Source: Tieghemiomyces parasiticus | Lineage: Eukaryota; Kickxellomycota; Dimargaritomycetes; Dimargaritales; Dimargaritaceae | Length of the DNA: 64,000 nucleotides | Direction: 5' to 3' | NCBI GenBank assembly: GCA_027575765.1 | Contig: JANBPT010000038.1 | Span: 1 to 64,000, forward strand | Part shown: positions 34,646 through 43,693 of the stretch, piece after piece | Layout of the letters: every line of letters begins with the position of its first letter | Numbering within the stretch: the first letter of the stretch is position 1 | Notes under the pieces: generated by a model | Databases searched by the model: none | What the model saw: the letters and a program-made list of their open reading frames with translations, nothing else | What the model was told of the DNA's origin: nothing | Made by a program: the position numbers and the translations under genes

Positions 34646-36114
34646 ATGGACACTCAAGCCCTCGCCGAGCTGCAGCGCAGTATCCAAAGCCGTGTCGAAG
34701 TTGAGGATGTAAGCTAATCTTTTTCATCGACTGTTTGGGCCCGAGCTGACAAGGAGGTTGATCGCGTCGTCCATCAGTCGGACCGTCTTTGAGACCGCTT
34801 TACCCAGCCTCGTGGAATGCGCTACTACTGCCTTGGTATGTAATATTAACCAGATTATTTACGTTACTCCACCCCCTCGCTCTTTTACTATCGCAGGCGA
34901 TCAGGGCGCACGCTAAGGACCTTGAGACGGCCTGCCGCTCCCTGAGCGTACCGCTTTCCCGCATCCATGTCGCCAAGACTGATGAAGGTAAGACTTGCCC
35001 CCCCCCACATCTACCGGTGTCGACTATGAGTTCCGCAGCCGCAATAACTGACTGGATCCATATCGTCACACCCAGCCAGCTAGTAGCGACTGGACTATTC
35101 GGTCTTGAGCGGCCAATATAGAGCAGGATCTAATCCAGTTCCCCAACCCATCCCCGAACGCTTACCCGCACCTAGACCTACAAACGGTTATCCGGGATAC
35201 TACGCCGCTGTTCCAGCCCGTGCGCGACCATCTGCAGGGTATCAGCGCTGCCTTCCCGATCGCGCAGTTCTACCGGTAGGCCATGAGGACAGCTATGGGC
35301 GAGCTGCAAATTCAAGCCCTTTGGTGGTAAACAGCAGTACCCTACTTTAAACGATCCAACGGGCACTCCCTGATCTATCGATCCACCCCACCCCCGCTCA
35401 CCTAACCACATTTCAATACCCAGGTACAACCACCTCTGGAGTCGCTCGGTTCAGCAGGCCATTTTCGCGGCCGCATTATTGGCGTACTTCGAACACAAAT
35501 CCCTCATTATGCCCGAAGAGATCCAGGGCTACTTGGGTGTTCCCGTCAAAGTCGATAACGAGCCCGTGGCCATGTTCCATTTGACGTTGGAGGAGTACCT
35601 TCACGGGATTTTCTCGTTGCCGTCCGAACTGGTAAGTGAAAGTCCCTCTACGTCGGTGCTTGGTATTACGATAAAAAGGGATTAGGACAGACCTTCTGTT
35701 GCAGCCTACCATGTGATCAATGCAACCGCAATGGTCAATTAACTCACTTCTTGCACTCGTCTTACCGCCCTCCCCCCCCTCCATGTAGGCTCGGTTTGCC
35801 ATCAACTCCGTCACCTACCAGGCCTACCAACGACCGCTGGAGATCTCACAATTCGTTGCGGGCCTCTTCAGCTCCTTTCAGGTACTGAACCTGAAAAACG
35901 ACTCGATCCGGAAGCACTTCGATTCCATCAAGGTACGTGTCCATATGAGGAGAATCAGCAGCCGGGTGGCTTAGTCATTCTAATCCTACGGTGCTCTAAC
36001 GCCCCCATGTCATATTACCCTCTCCCGATCCAACCCAAAATTACCTCGCAGTACGATGTTAAGAAAATTGAGGAAGTTGTGTACAATCTGTCGGTGCGGG
36101 GCCTTGTAAAATAG
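34646..36114 (+). CDS. TSN: Translin
   Basis: Translin is an octamer-forming nucleic-acid-binding protein that, with Trax, forms the C3PO endoribonuclease. Exons 3-7 are firm and phase-consistent: 34897-34987, 35122-35275, 35424-35631, 35789-35932 and 36052-36114. They cover AQFYRYNHLWSRSVQQ, EYLHGIFSLPSELARFAINS, VLNLKNDSIRKHFDSIKYD and the end VYNLSVRGLVK. Exon 1 is 34646-34708. Exon 2 ends at 34835, but its start is unresolved. An acceptor at 34753 gives EVDRVVHQSD, which resembles translin but runs into a stop at 34788. The in-frame acceptor is at 34745 and implies a 37-nt intron; that version gives 270 aa. Either a very short intron or a one-base frameshift is present. Confidence 0.88.
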
Positions 36115-36256
36115 GGTCTCACTGCCGTGGCTCCTAAAATGAAGTATTCTGGCGGATATGGTCTAATAGTATATTCTATAAAGCTATGTCAGCCTCATGC
36201 CTGCAAGGTTCGTTCGGTTACGATCCGTGCGAGAGCGAGTCGCCATCCCTTGGCGC

Positions 36257-37194
36257 TCACTCTCCGATAGGCTTACGGGTAGCGTGCGCCTCATCGCTCA
36301 GAAATTTCGTATGGCGGCCAGTAGCCACCAGCTTATCAGCTGACGTCCTTAAATCTACCTGAGTGAAGGCCAAATTCCGCCCTAGCTTGCGGCAGGTGGC
36401 TTCCTATTCAGCAGGTGGGGGTAAAGGAAGACGAGGAACGCGGATTCCAATGAAGACTAGTTACACTTTTGAGTAACCGCATTATTCACAAAAGCGGACC
36501 ACTAGATAGGCAGGCTCCCACGGAAACTAAACCATGTTGCTTGCCGACTTACCACTCTCAATGTGTCGCCCAGCTTGGCCGCCGCCAGGTACGAAACATT
36601 GATGTCTGCCGATACGCCGGAGCGGTCAAACCCGTGACTGGCCACACTCAAGGAGCCGGCAACGTCGACGATGGTGGCCAGCCAGCCGCCATGCGCCGTG
36701 CCGAGACGATTCTGTTGATCGTTGGGAAGTAGGGTTATGAAAGGGTGCCAAGGAAGGATGTCAGAGGATGGGTGGTTACTTGATAAAAGCTGCAGAAATC
36801 CAGCCAGCCGTGGACGACAGGGCAATAGGTAGCAAATCTTACCGTATTCTCCCTTTGGACAGGTATCTCGCAAGTGATACGGCCGGGCTCGGCGCTAGTA
36901 ATTTGCAACTATCGGGCGCGTACGGGAGGAATAAATCATCGTAAGGCAGGTCCACTTAGTCGGAGTGAGCATATCTCCGTCAAGTACTCACACATCGGCA
37001 CCTTGGCTGTCGACAGCCAGCCATCGGGTTACTACCACATAAGACCCAGATTAGGTAAAGTGTCCAACTCGTTTACACGCGGGCCGAAGGACGGTACACT
37101 ATCCAACCCATCTTACCTGCGATAGGATCGCGGTGTCAAAGCCATTCCACACCAGTGATTTTTGGTAGACGGAACGTACATGGGCAAGCAACAT
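36257..37194 (-). CDS. ACOT13: ACOT13-like acyl-CoA thioesterase (hotdog fold)
   Basis: Four exons, 37194-37117, 36908-36843, 36711-36553 and 36403-36257, are all phase 0 and give 149 aa, close to the roughly 140 aa of animal ACOT13. The N-terminal helix WNGFDTAILSQ leads into LQITSAEPGRITCEIPV. The core has NRLGTAHGGWLATIVD, SGVSADINVSYLAAAKLGD and LGRNLAFTQVDL, ending with ATGRHTKFL. Residues matching the ACOT13 catalytic set are present at N49, D64 and S82. The enzyme should hydrolyse medium/long-chain acyl-CoA and may be mitochondrial or cytosolic; no targeting peptide is obvious. It converges on translin with 142 bp between stop codons. Confidence 0.95.
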
Positions 37195-37732
37195 TGCGGA
37201 AGGAATGAGGGTAGAAGATAGTATGCTGAAATGGGGACCAATAGCGGCACTTTCCAAATGTGCACTGTTGAATGACCGGTTGAAGCAGAGAATAGGTGCC
37301 TTGTAGTTGCAATGGCAGTCTCAGAAGCCGACGGGCTATCTGCCACCAAGTACGGTAAACCCGGAGCCTGTCGAGATACCAATCCGCAGTTATAGGTGAA
37401 CCAATTAAAGGCAGACCTCGGCTGCATGCCACACCGGGGCTTATGCAGTTACTAACACGGCAATGTGGCCGTCATAGCCGCTATACTAGGTAGTCAAGGA
37501 TCTTTTTGGTCACAACTTCTTTAAATAGCGAAATGGCAGATAAATCACCCTGTCTTGAAGATGGCATGTACAAGTCTACGTAATATGTGCAACGGCGGGA
37601 GCTGAAATGGAAAAGGTGGGGCTGCGCAAAGCTAAGAACCCCTGGAGAGAAGGAATGATCTACAACAGCCCACCCGGGGCCGTGGACGACACGTGGGCAA
37701 CGGTGAGGAGGTTGGGCTGTTGGTCAGCTGGA
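37195..37732. other. Intergenic between the thioesterase and HUT1
   Basis: No gene is supported. This is the upstream region of the minus-strand thioesterase gene and the 3' side of the minus-strand HUT1 gene. I see no clear TATA box or poly(A) hexamer. Confidence 0.45.
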
Positions 37733-38845
37733 TTACAGCTTCCGCGGAGTGCGGCGGGTCCGCAACTGGCCCGGCTCGTCCTGACCGACCTTGGCGGCAG
37801 TAGTCCCCCACGCTGCGTCTAGCTTTTCGTCATGCGGAGCCTTAGGCTTGACAGTCGTCGACACGTCGGCCTTCTTCGCAGCAGAGGCGGCCGCGATCTG
37901 CTGGAGCTTCTCGCGACGCTTGACCAGGGCCTCGAGACCAATTCCGGCGAACACGACGGCGACGGACCCCCACTGGCCGGGGGACAATTCGTGGCCGAAC
38001 CAGAACACCGATAGGAGCATGGTGAAGAGTTTACGGGTGACGGTCACGGTGACCAGGGTGAGCGAGCCAAACCGCGACAGGGTGTAAAAGATGAAGCACT
38101 GGCCGAGGGCACCGCAAAGGGAGAACAGGAGCAGGTCCCGCCAGACTGCCGGGTACTGCAGCGTGAAGGCCACGGCCGACGCGAGCTCGGGGTTCCACGG
38201 GTTGAGCAACCACAGGGCCATGCTGGCGGCGCCCAGTACGTTCATAAAGAACATCATGTGCTGGCCCGTCACCCCACGGAACTCGTGGAAGATTTGGTCC
38301 TGCGTGGAATTGGTCGCCCCGTCCATGAGCAGGTTGACCAGTACGAGCAGGAGGCCCCACGCGCTGCTGGTCGCCGCACCTTTAGCACCGGCCTTACCTC
38401 CCGCGGACTGCAGCAGCATGAAGCCGGACACCCCGAGCGTGACCAAAAACACCGTCACGTACTTGTAGAACGGGAACCGGCGGCGGTACAGCAGGGCGTT
38501 CATGACGACCACGGGAACCAGCTTGCAAGACTTGGTGAGGGTCAGGGTCGGGTAGTCAATGTGCTTGAGCGCCATGTAGCCGAACGGGGACGCTAGCGCA
38601 TTGGTGAGGGCCGCCTGGGCGTAGCGTCGGAGCAGCGCGGCCGGCGGACGGCTGAGCCGTTCCCCGCGGAGTCGGAGGTAGCCGGCGGCCACCGTGGCGC
38701 CGATGAGGCTCTGGATGAGGTTGAGGAAGATAAAGTAGCGGAAACGCTGGCCCTCGTAGGGCGTCGTGGAGACCCGTTCCTGGAGGACCCCCCAGCTGAG
38801 GAAGCAGGCATAGATGCCTGCCACGCAGAGGAGCAGGTCGTACAT
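37733..38845 (-). CDS. HUT1: HUT1/SLC35B1-type ER nucleotide-sugar (or ATP) transporter
   Basis: The intronless frame from the ATG at 38845 gives 370 aa, starting MYDLLLCVAGIYACFLSWGV, which matches the N-terminus of the family. The open frame extends to 38968, but the added residues are Pro-rich and unlike any homologue. About ten membrane helices are visible, with family blocks LIQSLIGATVAAG, MALKHIDYPTLTLTKSCKLV, DGATNSTQDQIF, GQHMMFFMNV, FGSLTLVTVTVTRKLFTMLLS and FGHELSPGQW. The tail is basic and Ala-rich without a clean KKxx signal. S. pombe and yeast Hut1 affect UDP-galactose entry and ER redox, and SLC35B1 is reported as an ER ATP/ADP exchanger; the substrate here is not determined by sequence. 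Confidence 0.95.
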   Translation of the reverse strand: MYDLLLCVAGIYACFLSWGVLQERVSTTPYEGQRFRYFIFLNLIQSLIGATVAAGYLRLRGERLSRPPAALLRRYAQAALTNALASPFGYMALKHIDYPTLTLTKSCKLVPVVVMNALLYRRRFPFYKYVTVFLVTLGVSGFMLLQSAGGKAGAKGAATSSAWGLLLVLVNLLMDGATNSTQDQIFHEFRGVTGQHMMFFMNVLGAASMALWLLNPWNPELASAVAFTLQYPAVWRDLLLFSLCGALGQCFIFYTLSRFGSLTLVTVTVTRKLFTMLLSVFWFGHELSPGQWGSVAVVFAGIGLEALVKRREKLQQIAAASAAKKADVSTTVKPKAPHDEKLDAAWGTTAAKVGQDEPGQLRTRRTPRKL

Positions 38846-41465
38846 GGCGGAGGGTTTGCGAGGGGATGGGCAGCGGCGCTGAAATGGGGAGCCGAGTGGA
38901 GTGGAGGGGGGCAAAAGCGGAGTCGGAGCGGGAATGAGCAGCCGGACGAGTGGGGGGAAGTGGGCCATGGAACTTGGAGGCCTGCCACAACCAAGTCAAG
39001 GCCGTGGCAGTGGCCAAGTCGCTGTACCTTGGTCAAGCAGCGGAGCACAAGCCGGCCCGACGTGGCAGTCCACCAACCGCTCCACCTGGAACCCGTGGCA
39101 ATGATTGGCCGGTTGGAGGAGCGGCAGCTCCTCTCCCCACCCTGCGTCCGCCGCATGAGGCCGGGGTCCTTTGTGGCCTGGGGATCGTTGCACACTGGCG
39201 ATATCGGCAGACGAGTGTGCGTCAAGTGCTCCACATCACCGCTTTGGCCCCATGTCGCGTTTACCGGTTTATTTTTTGTTTTGACTACAGAGGGCCAGCC
39301 CTGTTACCCTATGTCGTATACGCGGGGTCCCCATGCCCACATGGCGATAGGTGAAAATCAGCCCGGTGGACTCACCTCTATACCAGCACTCGACAATAGA
39401 GATAAAAGAAATACTAACACACTCACGCCCAGTTTTCCAACGGAGAAAAATACATTTAAGTTAAATCGAAAAAATCATACTGGAACCTCTGGACTAAGGC
39501 CCCACCAAACTTCTTCGACGTTGAGAAGGTGCCAAATATTATGACTAAAAACCGTCTTTCTCTGCACCCCGAAAAGCGGTCGACCTCATCGATTTGGCGA
39601 ACTTTAACTCGACAGTCGAGTGGAAACCTAGCTACAGCTCACGACACGCTTGCTGGGTGTCACCTATCGTAACTAATTCGGCAGGAGCCGCAAGCGGTCA
39701 ATAAACTGATTTTGAGTCCCGATAAGGATGAGCAGATTGCTATATTTTTGTAAACCAATAGTGATACATAGTAGGTAGAGATGCTAGGACCGTGGGCGCA
39801 GGTTGGAAACCACATGAGGAATGTGTCAAAGTCGTAGGAGGAGGAAGAATAAGTACGACTGAGGACCCACTAATCCAATGATGGCAATGGGGGAGCGCCC
39901 TCATTCAACTCGCGCCGAGCCTTTAGCAGTATGCTATCACAATTGAACTCGGGTCTAGCAGGTAAGTGTCCACCACCAAAGGCTCCGACCATGGCCGACA
40001 TCAAGGCCGAGTGTACATAAATACCGCTGCGATAGCCTCATTTTTCAGCCTGTGGCGGCGCCGACAGCAATAGTTGCCGCGAACGGGAGGATATGCCTAG
40101 CGACAAATTTACCAACGCTTAAAAAAATGCCCGGGATGGGTGTCAGGGCCGCCTGACAGGTCGTCGCGAGGATGGTGGTGACGAGGAGGGCGCTGGGGAT
40201 GGAGGAACGAGGCTGCGTGGTGGTTTAGAAATGTGCGGGTGGAGCTGGGTGAGTGGAAATAGACGACGCAGAAATGTAAGTGGTGATGGTGAGTGGTATG
40301 CGAAGGCATTGGTGGCTAACCCCGACGGACTGCTTCCCACTTGTATAGCCGAAGCATCTCCTAATTCGCTCTCAGGGATATTGGGTTTTCCAGCACTATC
40401 ACTACTACCATTCCTTCTGATAATATAGGTGTCTAATCGCTTATAGCGATTTTAAACGGAAGCGACTGATGTTACCAGCCGTATAGCTGGTGGTTGCCTT
40501 CACATTATTCCCATCCTCCTCCTTTTTTGTTGCTCGCCAGTCAAGGCTTGGCACGCTTTGTTAGCCTATGATTTACACGGTCACCCCCCTCCAATACCTA
40601 CATGGTCGTTCATGTAATACGGCTATTTTTATTCCTGGTTGACTAGGTGAGATAGTAATGAAGCAAAATATCTGAAGAACATGATAATCAATGACCAGTA
40701 AATAATAATTTGTTGCATACGCTCCATCACCAAAATCTTGTGCACGGGACGTAAAAACCCCCTGTTTTCGCCATTCCTTTTTATATTCGATTAACTGCCG
40801 ATTTTATCGGGTTCAGATATCATTTGATTACGTTGTCGCGTGTTACATATCATGGGCTGCCACTTCATCAAAAGAACAGCCACCTGAGTCTATTCCTTTC
40901 CGCCACAACCATTACTTCATATGCTCACCTATCATTATGTGCTCGTCTACTAAACGAGTATATATAGGCCTGGCATGTCTCTTCAATAAAACAAAAGATT
41001 GCGACCCGTTTCGATGTTGTATTCAATTTATTCCCGATTTTTCTTACTTTTTACCGCTAGCAATGCCATTGTGGACCGATCCAGGCTGTGTGTTGTGCGC
41101 GGGGCCTAAAACGCCTATATCTTCATTTCTATATTTAGTGTTGATCAATCGATCTTACTTACGTATATCAGTTTCGGAGAATCCCTTGACTCCGATGCCA
41201 GGTGATGAATACCAGATCTGTCACTTCGTCAAAGGGAAATGCAATTGCTGTCATCCCCATCCTTGCTCACCAATTAAGCGTTATCTTCCGAATAAAAAAG
41301 GCCAAACCTCACCTATAAGTAAACTGATTGTTACTAACCTACATCTCTTACTTCTAACACCCTATCCAAGACGATTCTAAATATTCCTCAAGCATTACAA
41401 AGTCATTGTGACGCGGCTTAGACACTATTTATAAAATGTGTCTACAACAACAAATTCCGTGGCCG
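38846..41465. other. Gene-poor 2.6 kb, increasingly AT-rich
   Basis: The left end should hold the HUT1 promoter and 5' UTR. No domain-bearing frame was found. A 147-codon frame at 40937-41380 (plus) has many Cys and bulky hydrophobic residues but no recognisable family, lies in AT-rich sequence, and has no splice partners I could identify. A start-like 'accATGGCCGACATCAAGGCCGAG' at 39990 is followed by a stop after nine codons. Confidence 0.45.
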
Positions 41466-41537
41466 TCTTCGGTAGTATAGTGGTAAGTATCCCTGCCTGT
41501 CACGCAGGAGACCGGGGTTCAATTCCCCGCCGGAGAG
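41466..41537 (+). tRNA. tRNA-Asp (anticodon GTC)
   Basis: The 72-nt sequence folds as a cloverleaf. The acceptor stem TCTTCGG pairs with CCGGAGA with one T:G wobble. The anticodon arm CCTGC-CTGTCAC-GCAGG shows GTC. The T arm is CGGGG-TTCAATT-CCCCG. A run of seven T at 41546-41552 follows and would serve as the Pol III terminator. There is no intron and no encoded CCA. Confidence 0.97.
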
Positions 41538-42927
41538 TTGTCCATTTTTTTCTTTGCTAGCAGTCTATTTTTCAACGCTGGTCGATCCGGTTCAGTCCCG
41601 AACTTTGCCTTTTGCAGATCATAGTTTAGATTGCGGCCGTGTGCCCAAAGGGGACGAAAATAAAGGATTGTCGGAATAAAGAAGTTATTCCACATGTAGC
41701 AAATTGGCTTATAGTTTATAAATTATTTATTTCTTGCAGTTCATTCCAGGATCCCTTGAATTTTCAAGTTGAGTTGTTTTGGGGGAGATTTGGGGACAAA
41801 TTATAGTCCAGTGAGTGTATCTCCAGGACCGGGATCAGCCTTTACAATGGTTTCAGGCCTGGGATGACGGATCAGACCCTGGCTCAAGGGAGGGGAAGAT
41901 GTCGGCCTCCTGAGTCACCATGTGAGGCCGCCTGTCTGGCCTATCAGTCATGCTTATCTCCCTTTGAACAGATGTGGAAGGTGGTTCGTGGTCTTCGTTC
42001 GGAGGGGGCGTATGCCTCTGGGGCGTCGGATTGGGATGACCCCATGCTGGGGCCGATCCTAGTTGCAGTGCGCTGTGATGTTCCATCACTGGGCGCTGGT
42101 GTGATAGTTCAGGTAAGTAGGAGCGAGAATAGGTAAAATATGTGATAAGGGGAGTCAGATGTTTTTTAAGGTGGCCAATCGGCAGTCTTTCTATACGCTG
42201 TTGACCCTCGTTACCAGATAGCATTCTATTAAAGCAAATCATAAGCAAGGAATGTTAAAAGATCGGATTGAAACTTGTAAGAAATCACGGCAAGAAAGAC
42301 AGCGAAACAATGGTACCACGTAATAGCTAGGTGTCGGGCAGATAAGCCAATTTGTCACAATGTTTAGCTCAGCCTGGTTTGATGCCATCGTTGTCACGAC
42401 TGAGCCATAGGCAACTCAACACTGTTCCTGTAGTAAATTGGGTTAGACGGTTGACTATTATACCGGCCATAGCTGAGCAAAATGGATAAATGAGGTTACT
42501 GCCTTTACTCTAGCGCTTTATTGCCTCTGCAACAAGATCGGGATACCAGAAGGTCTACCATGCCCGTCGTCTCCAGGCATGAAACTGCCTCACGGATTGA
42601 ACAATACTACCGTTCCAGTAGGCCTTTCCCCGATTAAGATACCACCGGACATGGTCATTTATCACATTTGATGTGGGGTGCAGTAGTGCGGCCTTTGTCG
42701 CCTGGGTGTTACTTAGTAAACTCTACATAAGAGGACGGTGGTTGTATGGGGCGGCGAAAGGAAATTTAACGTTGGTTATAGTGGCGCATTCGACGGCTGG
42801 GGTTGTCGTTGGGCAGGGCTGGTCCCTCGTCTGGCTTATCAAATGTCTCCAGGAGAACCGCCTCTCTCAACAGCGCACCGACTTAGACGTCAGCCCACCT
42901 CCTCCCTCCATAATTTCTCTTACTTAC
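41538..42927. other. Low-gene region with a possible minus-strand 3' exon
   Basis: Most of this stretch is AT-rich without coding signal. At 41853-42112 the minus strand has an open frame, preceded by a CAG acceptor at about 42103, that ends in a hydrophilic tail (EADIFPSLEPGSDPSSQA, stop at 41853). I could not find upstream exons, and the same segment is also open on the plus strand, so it is only a candidate exon or pseudogene. Confidence 0.3.
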
Positions 42928-43113
42928 CTCGTCGCGGAGCTCCCGTGGTAGCCCAAGTTCAAGCTGCTTGCGAGATTCATAGGTGCGGTAGGCCAGCTGG
43001 GCATCTCGGGCTCGGAGTTCGGCGGCGACGCTGTCGTACAGTGCATACCCAAAGTAGATCCCGGCACTGATCCCGAGGACAAGGCCGCGGGATGTCATGG
43101 GTAACCGAGCCAT
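42928..43113 (-). CDS. First exon of a small single-pass membrane protein, family not recognised
   Basis: The ATG at 43113 opens MARLPMTSRGLVLGISAGIY, followed by FGYALYDSV and a charged segment (RARDAQLAYRTYESRKQLEL, then LPRELRDE). It stops at a good donor GAG|GTAAGTAAG, phase 0, after 62 codons. One hydrophobic helix at residues 10-29 next to a short basic N-terminus recalls small mitochondrial inner-membrane proteins, but I do not recognise the family. The next exon is not certain. A possible in-frame continuation begins RRFSWRHLISQ after an AG near 42863. Confidence 0.5.
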
Positions 43114-43693
43114 GCGGTAGGGACGGTATAAAAGAAAAGTTGGCTTAGTAAGGTGTAGTTCGGAATTCGGATGGGCAAACAAATGTGTCGACCCATGGGA
43201 GGATGAGGCTGAAACGGATGTGGGGTAGAAGTCTGAGACTCAGGACATGGGACGGCCAAATGGTTTAAAGGATAGTTACACGTGGAGAGTAGGGACAATG
43301 GTAGGAGACTACCTGAGTATCTGCACTAGGCTTGTAGAAGTGGCGTTTAGGGTTAACAACCTAGTGGTCACTATGCATCCAGCAGTAGCCTTACTTTGAC
43401 CCATTATGCTCTAATTGTAAACGTCCAATACGTATTTCTGTTATAACGCGCAATTTAATCAATTTGACAGTGAGGTTTCGGCTTAAGATACATACTAAAT
43501 AATAATAGTGGCCGGCTGACCCGGGCGGTGGACCGCACATGGGCAAGTGTAGGTCACTTGGGTCATTGGCGATGGAAACTGAACAAGGTAAAATAAAATG
43601 TGGTCCAAGCGAGGGATCGGTGCAATACAATCTACATTGAGGGGAGGTGAAATAGGCACTCACCGCGTCCGGGCGGTCGATGATTCCAGCCGG
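43114..43693. other. Intergenic between the small TM gene and Rxt3
   Basis: No gene is supported. A strong donor-like GTGAGTGCC on the minus strand at about 43663 lies just downstream of the Rxt3 stop codon, so a 3' UTR intron or an alternative Rxt3 C-terminus is possible. Confidence 0.4.

Noticed and set aside
40937..41380. 147-codon plus-strand frame in AT-rich DNA
   Set aside because: No domain, no splice partners, odd Cys-rich mix and no supporting context; kept only as a note in the gene-poor region.
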